A stretch of DNA of 64,000 nucleotides from Sphingopyxis sp. DBS4 (lineage in GTDB: Bacteria > Pseudomonadota > Alphaproteobacteria > Sphingomonadales > Sphingomonadaceae), in NCBI RefSeq assembly GCF_024628865.1, contig NZ_CP102384.1:1871001-1935000 (forward strand), written 5' to 3'. Below are positions 27,414 through 35,362 of the stretch, piece by piece; position 1 is the first letter of the stretch; the number at the start of each line of letters is the position of its first letter. The position numbers and the translations under genes were made by a program. The notes beneath the pieces were generated by a model. That model did no database searches. It was given only the letters and a program-made list of their open reading frames with translations, and was not told where the DNA came from.

Positions 27414-28073
27414 TCAACGATGGAGCAGAACCTCATCGTAGCTGTGCGCAACCTGATGCACGCCGACTTCGCGGAGCTTCGCGCCGTGCGCCACGCGGTC
27501 GAGGATATGGCCCGCGCCGCAGAAACCGATCACCGTCATCCCCGCCGCGAGCGCCGCGCGGGCGCCGATCGGCGAATCCTCGATCGCGAGGCAGGCCGCG
27601 GGGTCGAGGCCGAGCCCCTTCGCCGCAGCGAGGTAGATGTCGGGGTGCGGTTTGCCGCGCTCCCAGCCGTCGGCGCTGTAGACATGCCGCCCGAAATGAT
27701 GCGCGAGCCCGAAGCGATCGAGCGACGCCGCGATATAGGCGGGGCTGCTCGACGACGCGATCGCGCGCGGCCGGTCGCCGAGCGTATCGAGAAATGCCGG
27801 TGCGCCGGGGACCGGCGCAAACCCCTCCGCGAACCGGATTTGCGCCCGCGCGCGATGCTGTTCGCGAAAATCGGCGGGCAACGGGCGCCCGAAGCGGGCG
27901 ACGATGCGCCGCTCGGTCTCCTGCCAATTGTGCCCGCAATAGTCGCGCAGGCACTCCTCATAGGTCGTGGGCAGCCCGATCGCGGTCAGGCTTTCGGCGA
28001 GCGTCCGGTTCGCGCGCACCTCGCTGTCGGCGATGACACCGTCGAAGTCGAAGATGATGGCAGCGGGGGTCAT
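27414..28073 (-). CDS. HAD superfamily phosphatase/mutase-like protein
   Basis: 219-aa haloacid-dehalogenase hydrolase. Motif I is IFDFDGVIADSE with the nucleophile Asp, motif II is IASSSSPAYI, motif III Lys is in GWERGKPHPDIY, and motif IV is AIEDSPIGARAA. The pattern resembles beta-phosphoglucomutase or sugar-phosphate phosphatases. ATG 28073 shares a base with the stop of the gene before it (TGATG), so it is coupled to the glmS transcript and could act on a sugar phosphate; that is inference. Confidence 0.85.
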   Translation of the reverse strand: MTPAAIIFDFDGVIADSEVRANRTLAESLTAIGLPTTYEECLRDYCGHNWQETERRIVARFGRPLPADFREQHRARAQIRFAEGFAPVPGAPAFLDTLGDRPRAIASSSSPAYIAASLDRFGLAHHFGRHVYSADGWERGKPHPDIYLAAAKGLGLDPAACLAIEDSPIGARAALAAGMTVIGFCGAGHILDRVAHGAKLREVGVHQVAHSYDEVLLHR

Positions 28074-28678
28074 CAGCACCGCCTATCGAGGAAATCGAAC
28101 AGCTCGCCCGCCCATTTCCGGCGCTGCTTGATGAGGGCGACATAGGCCTCGGGTCGCCACGCCTGCAGATCGGCAATGACGTCCGCCAGCGCCACGATAT
28201 CGTCGAGGCCCGTTTCCGCCAGCGTGCTGGCGCGACCTCTGGCATCGACCGCGCCCCAGATCAGGATGGCGCCATCGACGGGCTGCGCCGTCCCTTTCAG
28301 CGTCACCTGCAGGCGCTCGCCCCGCGCCGCAGCGAGAAAGGCGGCAAAGGCCGGTTTGCGATGATGGTCGAGCTGCCGCGGTTCGGTCAGGGTCAGATAG
28401 CGATAGCCCTGATATTCGATCTCGCATTTCTGTTCGACGACGTGGATTCGCCCGGTGCGCCGGTCGCGAAAGAGGAAATCAAGCGTGTGCCGCTTTCCGT
28501 CATGATGCACCGTCGGCCGCCCCAGATTCTCATAGGGAGAGCGAGCATCCCGACACCAGAGATCGACCAGCGTTTCAGAAAAAATGCCGAACAGACGTGC
28601 GAGATATTTGCCCCGCGCCGCCTCCGCATCGTTCTGACGAAATACCGCCTGAAAGGGGAGCGCAGCGTCCGCACTCAC
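28073..28678 (-). CDS. Conserved hypothetical protein, possible PD-(D/E)XK-type nuclease fold
   Basis: 201-aa protein starting at GTG 28678, overlapping the glmS stop (GTGA). I see Asp67 in HTLDFLFRDR and, 14 residues later, Glu82-x-Lys84 in HVVEQKCEIEYQGY; this D...ExK spacing is that of PD-(D/E)XK nucleases, with a following QLDHH segment. The match is by eye only. It is coupled on both sides: to glmS upstream and the HAD gene downstream. Function unknown. Confidence 0.55.
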   Translation of the reverse strand: MSADAALPFQAVFRQNDAEAARGKYLARLFGIFSETLVDLWCRDARSPYENLGRPTVHHDGKRHTLDFLFRDRRTGRIHVVEQKCEIEYQGYRYLTLTEPRQLDHHRKPAFAAFLAAARGERLQVTLKGTAQPVDGAILIWGAVDARGRASTLAETGLDDIVALADVIADLQAWRPEAYVALIKQRRKWAGELFDFLDRRC

Positions 28679-30498
28679 TCCACCGTCACCGATTTCGCGA
28701 GATTGCGCGGCTGGTCGACGTCGGTGCCCTTCGCAACCGCGACATGATAGGCGAGCAACTGCACCGGCACCGCATAGACGAGCGGGGCGATCAGCGGGTG
28801 GACCTTCGGCATCTCGATCGTCGCCATGCAGCCCTCGCCGGCTTCGGCGAGACCCTCGGCGTCGCTGATCAGCACGATCTTGCCGCCGCGCGCCATCACC
28901 TCCTGCATGTTGCTGACGGTCTTTTCGAACAGCGGGCCGCTCGGCGCGAGGACGATCACCGGCACCGCCTCGTCGATCAACGCGATCGGTCCATGCTTCA
29001 TTTCGCCCGAGGCATAGCCTTCGGCGTGGATATAGCTGATTTCCTTGAGCTTCAGCGCACCCTCGAGCGCGAGCGGATAGTCGGGGCCGCGCCCCAGATA
29101 GAGCACGTCGCGCGCCGGAGCGACGAGGTGCGCCATCTTCGCAATCTCCTCGTCGTGCGCAAGCGCGGCGTTCAGCGCGGCGGGCGCCTCGATCAGGTGG
29201 CGGACGATTTCGCGCTCTTCGGCCTCGCTGAGCTTGCCCTTCTTGAGCGCGAGGTGTGCGGCGAGCGCCGCGAGCACCGCGAGCTGGCAAGTGAAGGCCT
29301 TGGTCGAGGCGACGCCGATCTCCGGCCCGGCATGGGTCGGGAGCAACAGGTCGGCCTCGCGCGCCATGCTGCTGGTCGGTACGTTGACGACGACCGCGAT
29401 TGTCTGCCCGTTCGCCTTGCAATGGCGCAGCGCCGCGAGCGTGTCGGCAGTCTCGCCCGACTGCGAGATGAAAAGCGCGAGCCCGCCCGGCTGGAGCACC
29501 GGGTCGCGATAGCGGAATTCCGACGCGACATCGATGTCGACCGGGACGCGCGCGAAGGTCTCGAACCAATATTTGGCGACCATCCCGGCGTAGAAGCTGG
29601 TGCCGCACGCGACGATGGTGATGCGTTCGATCTTCGACAGGTCGAAGTCCATCTGCGGCAGCGCCACCGTCTGTTCGAGCGGGCGGATGTAGGAGGAGAG
29701 CGTCTGCGCGACCACCGTCGGCTGCTCGAAAATCTCCTTCTGCATGAAGTGGCGGTAATTGCCCTTCTCGACCGCCGCGGCGGTGACGCCCGACGTCGTA
29801 ACGTCACGCTCTACGGGATTATTTTCACTATCGAAAATCTGCGCGCCATCGCGGGTGATGACGACCCAGTCGCCCTCCTCCAGATAGGCGATCTTCTGCG
29901 TGAGCGGCGCGAGTGCAAGCGCGTCGGAGCCAAGATAAGTCTCGCCCTCGCCATAGCCCACGACAAGCGGCGAGCCGAGCCGTGCGCCGATCAGCAGGCC
30001 GGGATGCTGGCGGAACGCAATCGCGAGCGCGAAGGCGCCGCGAAGCTGCGGCAGCACCGCCTTGACCGCATCCTCGGGCGACTGACCCGCCTCGACCTGT
30101 TCGGAGACGAGGTGCGCGACAACCTCGGTATCGGTCTCGCTCTCGAAGCGGCGGCCGCGCGCCTGCAGCGCTTCGCGTAGCGGCTTGAAATTCTCGATGA
30201 TGCCGTTGTGGACGAGCGCGATTTCGCCGGTCGCGTGCGGATGCGCGTTGCTCGTCGTCGGCGCGCCGTGCGTCGCCCAGCGCGTGTGCGCGATGCCGAC
30301 GGTGCCGGGCGCGGGATTGCCCGCGAGTTCCTTGACGAGATTATTCAGCTTCCCCTCGGCGCGGCGGCGGATGAGCCGGTCGCCGTCGACCGTGCAGACG
30401 CCCGCCGAGTCATAGCCGCGATATTCCATGCGCCGCAGCCCGTCGACGAGGCGATCCGCGACCTGGGTCTTGCCGATAATTCCGATGATTCCGCACAT
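28675..30498 (-). CDS. glmS: Glutamine-fructose-6-phosphate aminotransferase (isomerizing)
   Basis: First step of UDP-GlcNAc synthesis: fructose-6-phosphate plus glutamine gives glucosamine-6-phosphate. The 607-aa protein starts MCGIIGIIG with the Cys2 glutaminase nucleophile, has THRRWATHG-like HTRWATHGAPTTSNAHPH, two SIS domains (VACGTSFYAGMV, FISQSGETADTLAAL, THAGPEIGVASTKAFT), and ends in LAKSVTVE. Length is standard. No glmS ribozyme was seen upstream; only 17 bases separate it from the vapC stop. Confidence 0.97.
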   Translation of the reverse strand: MCGIIGIIGKTQVADRLVDGLRRMEYRGYDSAGVCTVDGDRLIRRRAEGKLNNLVKELAGNPAPGTVGIAHTRWATHGAPTTSNAHPHATGEIALVHNGIIENFKPLREALQARGRRFESETDTEVVAHLVSEQVEAGQSPEDAVKAVLPQLRGAFALAIAFRQHPGLLIGARLGSPLVVGYGEGETYLGSDALALAPLTQKIAYLEEGDWVVITRDGAQIFDSENNPVERDVTTSGVTAAAVEKGNYRHFMQKEIFEQPTVVAQTLSSYIRPLEQTVALPQMDFDLSKIERITIVACGTSFYAGMVAKYWFETFARVPVDIDVASEFRYRDPVLQPGGLALFISQSGETADTLAALRHCKANGQTIAVVVNVPTSSMAREADLLLPTHAGPEIGVASTKAFTCQLAVLAALAAHLALKKGKLSEAEEREIVRHLIEAPAALNAALAHDEEIAKMAHLVAPARDVLYLGRGPDYPLALEGALKLKEISYIHAEGYASGEMKHGPIALIDEAVPVIVLAPSGPLFEKTVSNMQEVMARGGKIVLISDAEGLAEAGEGCMATIEMPKVHPLIAPLVYAVPVQLLAYHVAVAKGTDVDQPRNLAKSVTVE

Positions 30499-30515
30499 GG
30501 GGGATGGGCTTTCTT

Positions 30516-30893
30516 CTAGAGCGTATAGGGGACACGGATGCCCGGCATCGACGCCGGGAAATCCTTTGTATTTCGGGTAACGAGCACGCGCCCGCGCGAC
30601 TGGGCGGTGGCAAGGATGATGGCGTCGGGCGATTTCAGTCCGGGCCGGTCGCGGCGCAAGGCCGCCGCACGCCCGGCAATTTCCTCATCGACTTCATCGA
30701 TGCCAAAACCGGACAGCAATATCTGGGCGCGGCGCAGCCCCTCCCCTTGGCCCTTGGACATGACATCGATCCATACCATTCGGCTGACCCACAGGCGTCC
30801 GCGCTGAAGGGCGCGCTCGATTTCGCTGCGCGGTTGGGGAAAGCCGCGCAGCACATCGATCAATATATTGCTGTCGAAGGTGAAACCGCTCAC
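30516..30893 (-). CDS. VapC-type PIN-domain toxin
   Basis: 125-aa PIN endoribonuclease, the toxin of a VapBC pair. Acidic metal-site residues: Asp7 (FTFDSNILIDVL), Asp43 where Glu is common (VSRMVWIDVM), Asp90 (LKSPDAIILATA) and Asp111 (LVTRNTKDFP). The start overlaps the antitoxin stop by four bases (ATGA), the classic arrangement. VapC toxins cut tRNA or rRNA; the target here is unknown. It lies directly before glmS. Confidence 0.88.
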   Translation of the reverse strand: MSGFTFDSNILIDVLRGFPQPRSEIERALQRGRLWVSRMVWIDVMSKGQGEGLRRAQILLSGFGIDEVDEEIAGRAAALRRDRPGLKSPDAIILATAQSRGRVLVTRNTKDFPASMPGIRVPYTL

Positions 30894-31321
30894 TTGCCCG
30901 CTTTTTTCTTCTTCGGGTTCGCACTGGCCTTGCCGGACGTCTCCCTCGCTACGGCAAGTTCGGGATAGGCTTGGCCCAATTCAATCCCATGCTCGGCCGC
31001 CCAGGCTTTATGGATTTCATGCTCGCGGTCGTCCTGTTCGTCGAACAGGTCGGGAAATTCGGCGCGAACCTCCTCATAATCGGAGTCCCAGGGCCGCGTC
31101 CAGGAAGCGCGTTCGCGCCGCTGCCATTCGACCGCATCGCCGATATCGGTGCGATCCTTCCACGCCCCGAACCCGACCTCCAGCCAGTCATTGGGCGCTT
31201 CCGCACGATAGGATGCCACCGCCTCGCGCAGGATCGACGCGCGCGACTTGCCCTGCTCGGCGGCGAGCTGGTCGAGCCACTTGATGTCCTCATCGGGAAG
31301 GTCGGCGAGAATGCGAGTCAT
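30890..31321 (-). CDS. VapB-like ribbon-helix-helix antitoxin
   Basis: 143-aa protein. The N-terminal 40 residues (RILADLPDEDIKWLDQLA, GKSRASILREAVASYR) form a ribbon-helix-helix DNA-binding domain. The rest is acidic and aromatic (PFDSDYEEV-like WDSDYEEVRAEFPDLFDEQ) and would bind the toxin, ending in a Lys-rich tail (NPKKKKAGK). It is longer than most VapB. It precedes and overlaps the toxin gene. AT-rich palindromes immediately upstream are the likely autoregulatory operator. No ribosome site is evident before ATG 31321. Confidence 0.85.
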   Translation of the reverse strand: MTRILADLPDEDIKWLDQLAAEQGKSRASILREAVASYRAEAPNDWLEVGFGAWKDRTDIGDAVEWQRRERASWTRPWDSDYEEVRAEFPDLFDEQDDREHEIHKAWAAEHGIELGQAYPELAVARETSGKASANPKKKKAGK

Positions 31322-31351
31322 GATATACCGATATCATATCATGATATCATG
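31322..31351. promoter_or_regulatory. Overlapping palindromes upstream of the toxin-antitoxin pair, probable operator
   Basis: ATATCATGATAT (31336-31347) and ATGATATCAT (31341-31350) are perfect overlapping palindromes, with a further GATATC at 31330-31335. The stretch is strikingly AT-rich for this genome and lies directly before the antitoxin ATG at 31321. Ribbon-helix-helix antitoxins bind such repeats to repress their own operon. Confidence 0.7.
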
Positions 31352-31807
31352 TCAATCGAAGAGCTTCCGATAAACGAGAAAGCCCGGCTTTTCGGCGATC
31401 CGATCATAGAGTTTCATCGCGGTCGCGTTCGTCTCGTGCGTCTGCCAATAGACGCGCGACAGCCCCTGCCCGCGTGCCGCGGCATAGACCGCCTCGATCA
31501 GCGCGCGGCCGACGCCCTTTCCGCGCGCATCGACGGTGGTGAACAGGTCCTGCAAATAGAGCGACGGCAGTAACGCCGTGGTGCTGCGGTGGAACAGATA
31601 ATGCGTCAGGCCAAGAAGCGCGTCGCCCTGCTCGGCGACGAGCGCGAACATCGGCTCATAGGGATCGAAGAAGCGCTCCCATGTCGCGGCGGTGATTTCG
31701 GGCGCCAGCGCAGCCGCGCCGATGCGGCCGTAAAAGGCGTTGTAGCCGTCCCATAGCGGCAGCCAGCGGTCGTAGTCGGCGCGCTGGACAGACCTGACGG
31801 TCACCAT
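31352..31807 (-). CDS. GNAT family N-acetyltransferase
   Basis: 151-aa acetyltransferase. The acetyl-CoA loop is in DLFTTVDARGKGVGRALIEAV (RGKGVGR pattern), followed by VYWQTHETNATAMKLYDRIAEKPGFLVYRK, typical of the GNAT C-terminal strands. Substrate unknown. One base separates it from the upstream small gene; its stop touches the antitoxin operator. It may belong to the glmU transcript. Confidence 0.88.
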   Translation of the reverse strand: MVTVRSVQRADYDRWLPLWDGYNAFYGRIGAAALAPEITAATWERFFDPYEPMFALVAEQGDALLGLTHYLFHRSTTALLPSLYLQDLFTTVDARGKGVGRALIEAVYAAARGQGLSRVYWQTHETNATAMKLYDRIAEKPGFLVYRKLFD

Positions 31808-31808
31808 C

Positions 31809-32123
31809 TCAGACGCGCCCGAAATTGCGGTCGACGAAGGTCATCGCGAATTGCGCAGGGTCGGCGGGGCGACCGTTACCGGCCTCGAACCGCAGCTTGC
31901 CCTCTTCCCAGATCCTGCGGATCTGCGCGGGCAATTCGGGCGGGAACTTCATCTGCTTCGCGACGATCTCGGTCCAGCTTCCGGTCTGCCCCAGGCTCTG
32001 GCGCAGCGTCGGCTCCATCGCCACGCAATAGGCGCGCGTCGGCTCGTCGAGATGGCCGATCGCGTTCAGCACCCAGGCATCGACATAGCGCAGGAAAGGC
32101 TTGTCGTCGTAGCGGTCGCTCAT
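31809..32123 (-). CDS. Conserved hypothetical protein
   Basis: 104-aa soluble protein, translationally coupled to glmU (ATGA overlap, 32120-32123). It has an aromatic-rich, mixed-charge sequence (DKPFLRYVDAWVLNAIG, EPTLRQSLGQTGSW, ELPAQIRRIWEEGK, PAQFAMTFVDRNFG). No known motif. Its position between glmU and an acetyltransferase suggests a conserved accessory gene, but no function can be assigned. Confidence 0.65.
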   Translation of the reverse strand: MSDRYDDKPFLRYVDAWVLNAIGHLDEPTRAYCVAMEPTLRQSLGQTGSWTEIVAKQMKFPPELPAQIRRIWEEGKLRFEAGNGRPADPAQFAMTFVDRNFGRV

Positions 32124-33475
32124 TTCTTCGCCTCCGCCGCCTTCTTCTTGCGCATCGCGTCGTGGAAGCGGTCGGCCCAGCCGGGTTTCACCGACTGCTC
32201 GGCGCGGACGAGGCGAAGCTCGCCGTCCATCACGTCGGCGGTTACCGTGCTGCCCGCGCCGACGATCGCGTCGCGACCGATCTTCACCGGCGCGACGAGC
32301 GCGCTGTTCGACCCGATGAAGGCATTGTCGCCGATCTCGGTCCTATATTTGAAATAGCCGTCGTAGTTGCAGGTAATCGTCCCCGCGCCGATATTCGCCC
32401 CCGCGCCGACGCTGACGTCGCCCAGATAAGTGAGGTGGTTGGCCTTGGCGCCCTTGCCGAGCACGGCTTTCTTGGTCTCGACGAAATTGCCGATCTTCGC
32501 TTTCTCGCCCAGCACGGTGCCGGGGCGGAGGCGCGCGAAGGGACCGACCTCGCAGCCTTCGCCGATCGCCGCGCCTTCGATATGGCAGTTGGCGCGGATC
32601 GTCACCCTGTCGGCGACCGTCACGCCGGGGCCGAAGAAGACGTTGGGCTCGATCGTCACGTCGCGGCCGAGTTCGGTATCCCACGAGAACCAGACGGTAT
32701 CGGGCGCGCGCAGCGAGGCGCCGCCCGCCATCGCTTCCTCGCGCTTGAACGCCTGCCACTGCGCTTCGGCAGCCGCGAGTTCGGCGCGGCTGTTGATGCC
32801 GGCGACGTCGTCGGGGTCGGTCTTGACGACCGCGCAAGACCGGCCGTCGGCGTTGGCGATGTTGACGATATCGACGAGATAATATTCCTTCGCCGCATTA
32901 TCGTCGGTCACGCGCGCGAGCAGCGCGAACAGGTCGCGCGCCTTCGCCGCCATCAGCCCCGAATTGCACAGCCGCACCGCGCGCTCGGCCTCGGTCGCAT
33001 CCTTGTGTTCGACCATCTTCACGACGCGATCACCTTCGGTGATTACGCGGCCATATTGCAGCGGATCGGCGGGCTCGAACGCGAGCACGACGACCGCGGG
33101 GGCATCGGGGGCGCCGAGCCGTTCGATCATCGCCTGCATCGTCGCGGCCGGAACGAAAGGCACGTCGCCATAGAGGATCAGCACATCGCCGTCGAAACCC
33201 GCAAGCGCGCTCTCGGCCTGCTGCACGGCATGACCGGTGCCGAGTTGCGGCTCCTGTACTGCAAGCGCGGCGCTGCCCGCCAGCGCGGCCTCGATCTGGT
33301 CGGCCTTGTCGCCGACGACGACGACCTTCTTCGCAGGAGTCAGCGCATCGACGCTCGCCATCAGGTGGAGCAGCATCGGCCGGCCGGCGATCGGGTGCAG
33401 CACCTTGTGGAGGTCGGACTTCATGCGGGTGCCCTTGCCCGCGGCGAGGATGATGGCGGCGATCTGCTTGGTCAT
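32120..33475 (-). CDS. glmU: Bifunctional UDP-GlcNAc pyrophosphorylase / glucosamine-1-phosphate acetyltransferase
   Basis: Last two steps of UDP-GlcNAc synthesis. The 451-aa protein has the pyrophosphorylase loop ILAAGKGTRMKSDLHKVLHP, QEPQLGTGHAV and LYGDVPF, then a left-handed beta-helix acetyltransferase half (hexapeptide repeats, SNHLTYLGD-like ANHLTYLGDVSVGAGANIGAGTITCNYDG). ATG 33475 (MTKQIAAI) is used; ATG 33487 would add four residues. Together with glmS here and glmM at 58514 it completes the route. Confidence 0.96.
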   Translation of the reverse strand: MTKQIAAIILAAGKGTRMKSDLHKVLHPIAGRPMLLHLMASVDALTPAKKVVVVGDKADQIEAALAGSAALAVQEPQLGTGHAVQQAESALAGFDGDVLILYGDVPFVPAATMQAMIERLGAPDAPAVVVLAFEPADPLQYGRVITEGDRVVKMVEHKDATEAERAVRLCNSGLMAAKARDLFALLARVTDDNAAKEYYLVDIVNIANADGRSCAVVKTDPDDVAGINSRAELAAAEAQWQAFKREEAMAGGASLRAPDTVWFSWDTELGRDVTIEPNVFFGPGVTVADRVTIRANCHIEGAAIGEGCEVGPFARLRPGTVLGEKAKIGNFVETKKAVLGKGAKANHLTYLGDVSVGAGANIGAGTITCNYDGYFKYRTEIGDNAFIGSNSALVAPVKIGRDAIVGAGSTVTADVMDGELRLVRAEQSVKPGWADRFHDAMRKKKAAEAKK

Positions 33476-33535
33476 GTCGCGCGCCATGCCAGCAAATCAT
33501 TGCGGATTCCAGCACATCGCGCCATGCGGACCGAT

Positions 33536-34198
33536 ATGAGCGATTTCCCTTTCCGCGTCGTCGGCTTCGACCTCGACGGCACCCTCGTCGATACCGCCGC
33601 CGACCTGACCGCCGCCGTGAACCATGCGCTGTCGCTGATCGACCGCGCACCGCTGAGCGAGGCCGAGGTGCGGCCGATGATCGGGCTCGGCGCGAAACAT
33701 ATGCTCGAACAGGGGCTTCTTGCGACCGGCGGGGCGGAGGACGGCGCCGTCGAGTGCCTCTATCCCGATCTGCTGCGCTATTATGAAGCGCATATCGCCG
33801 TGCACAGCCGGCCTTTTCCGGGCCTGACCGCCGCGCTCGACCGGCTCGATGCGCTCGGCGTCCGCACAGCGGTCGCGACCAACAAGGCCGAGGGAATGGC
33901 GCGAAAGCTGCTCGGGGAACTGGGGCTTGCGAACCGCATGACCGCGATCGTCGGCGGCGACACGCTGCCGGTCCGCAAGCCCGCCCCCGAGCCGATCCTC
34001 GCGATGATCGAGCAAAGCGGCGGCGGCCGCACCGCCTTCGTCGGCGACAGCATCTTTGACGTCATGGCGGCGAAAAATGCCGGGGTGACCAGCATTCTCG
34101 TCGGCTTCGGGTTCCTCGACAGACCCGCCGAGGCCTTCGGCGCCGATCATGTCATCGACCATTATGACGAGCTAGTGCCGCTGCTCGCGGGGCTTTAG
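33536..34198 (+). CDS. gph: Phosphoglycolate phosphatase-like HAD hydrolase
   Basis: 220-aa HAD enzyme: VVGFDLDGTLVDTAADL (nucleophile Asp), VATNKAEGMARKLL, GGDTLPVRKPAPEPIL (motif III Lys) and FVGDSIFDVMAAKNAGV. The signature matches Gph, which removes 2-phosphoglycolate, including that from DNA repair. It is divergent from glmU with about 60 bases between. ATG 33524 would add four residues (MRTD); neither start has a clear ribosome site. Confidence 0.88.
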   Translation: MSDFPFRVVGFDLDGTLVDTAADLTAAVNHALSLIDRAPLSEAEVRPMIGLGAKHMLEQGLLATGGAEDGAVECLYPDLLRYYEAHIAVHSRPFPGLTAALDRLDALGVRTAVATNKAEGMARKLLGELGLANRMTAIVGGDTLPVRKPAPEPILAMIEQSGGGRTAFVGDSIFDVMAAKNAGVTSILVGFGFLDRPAEAFGADHVIDHYDELVPLLAGL

Positions 34199-34226
34199 GG
34201 CAAATGACTTTAGATTGATCCACTCC

Positions 34227-34309
34227 GTCATTGCGAGCGAAGCGAAGCAATCCAGAGCGGTTTACGCGGGCTCTGGATTGCCGCGTTGCCTTCGGCTCCT
34301 CGCAATGAC
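34227..34309. repeat. Palindromic repeat, family C
   Basis: GTCATTGCGAG...CAATCCAGAG and CTCTGGATTG...CTCGCAATGAC are imperfect complementary arms about 30-35 bases long. This is a type common between genes in many alphaproteobacteria. It lies between convergent gph and the nucleotidyltransferase gene and may double as a terminator. Confidence 0.75.
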
Positions 34310-34330
34310 CTTGCTTGTCGAGATTCGCTT

Positions 34331-35362
34331 TCAGCGTTTCCGCCACTTGGTCCACAAATGCCGCGACAACATCAGCGGCGGCATCCGCAGCCAGTGCGAG
34401 CGGATGTAGAAGGCCTGTTGGAGGAGGAAATTCCTGGACCGCCCCCAGTCGTCGCGCGCAAGCAGGCGGCGGATGAAGAAATCATCGAACGGTTCACGGT
34501 GATGATCCAGCTTCAACGGTGACGCATAGGATTTCAGCGGCGTACCGTAGAGTCGATGGGACAGGCGTAGCGCGCGCTTCACCACATCTACCAGACCGTG
34601 GGTCGAGGCCTCTTCGATCAGGCTCAACTGGAAATCGGGATCTTCCGTCAGAAAATCGGTCACCAGCCGGTGGAAATCCCACAGGTTGCGCAGCCCCCCC
34701 TGCAAATCGCCGTCGGCCAGAAGGTGTGCGGCACAGTGGCACGCCATCGCGGGCGGACTGAGGACGCGAAAGCCCGTCGGCGTTTCGACGGCCTCCGCCA
34801 TCAGGACCAGCGGATCGGGAGTGACCCGGTGGGTGCGCGGCAAAATCGTGTGATGCACGTCGATCATGCGGTCGCGCGCCTTGTGGATCAGCGGCGGCAG
34901 CTCGTGCATATGCTCGCGGTAATAGGCGTCGTCATAGGGGTCCGACTTGACCCACTCCCACCCCGCCTCGAGCAGTTCATTTTCGGCGCGGCCGATGTCG
35001 CCGACGAGGACGAGGATGTCGAGGTCGCCGATCTGCCGCCCCTCGGCGCAGGACAGGCCCGCGGCGGCATAGGCGGTGCCCTTGAGCAGCACGAACTCGA
35101 TCCGCTCGCTCGCAAGCGCGCGGCGCGCCATTTCGGCTTCCCACAAGGATTGCGCCTGCGCGACCGCCGCCGCCGCGCGCTGATCGGCGAACAGCGCGGC
35201 GACGGTGGGCGGCAGATTCGCGCCGTCCAAACGATGCGCGAGCGTCGCCAGCATCGCCTCCGCCCGCGCGACCGAGATCACGCCGTCCCATTCGCGTGGC
35301 GCCAGCGCCCCCGCATCGCGCCGCCCGGCGAGCAGATCGACGAGGGCGCGGGCCGCGCTCAT
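34331..35362 (-). CDS. Nucleotidyltransferase-family protein of the HPr-rel-A gene set
   Basis: 343-aa protein resembling the uncharacterised nucleotidyltransferase family PF14907. Key features: FVLLKGTAYAA (LKG at 93-95) and GRQIGDLDILVLVGD with Asp113 and Asp115 as the likely metal pair; then IDVHHTILPRTHRV and a helical C-terminal half. It overlaps the kinase gene before it (ATGA). Relatives occur in exopolysaccharide and peptide-modification clusters. The substrate is unknown; transfer of a nucleotide to a small molecule or peptide is inferred. Confidence 0.75.
   Translation of the reverse strand: MSAARALVDLLAGRRDAGALAPREWDGVISVARAEAMLATLAHRLDGANLPPTVAALFADQRAAAAVAQAQSLWEAEMARRALASERIEFVLLKGTAYAAAGLSCAEGRQIGDLDILVLVGDIGRAENELLEAGWEWVKSDPYDDAYYREHMHELPPLIHKARDRMIDVHHTILPRTHRVTPDPLVLMAEAVETPTGFRVLSPPAMACHCAAHLLADGDLQGGLRNLWDFHRLVTDFLTEDPDFQLSLIEEASTHGLVDVVKRALRLSHRLYGTPLKSYASPLKLDHHREPFDDFFIRRLLARDDWGRSRNFLLQQAFYIRSHWLRMPPLMLSRHLWTKWRKR

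Noticed and set aside
28679..29608. Upstream extension of the frame containing the gene at 28073-28678
   Set aside because: It lies inside glmS in another frame and reads as Arg-rich noise; GTG 28678 at the glmS stop is the sensible start.
30499..30515. glmS ribozyme upstream of glmS
   Set aside because: Only 17 bases separate vapC and glmS, and no ribozyme core is visible; the element is mostly found in Firmicutes.
32162..33523. Long N-terminal part of the open frame ending at 34198
   Set aside because: It is antisense to glmU. Only the segment from 33524/33536 onward is a recognisable HAD phosphatase.
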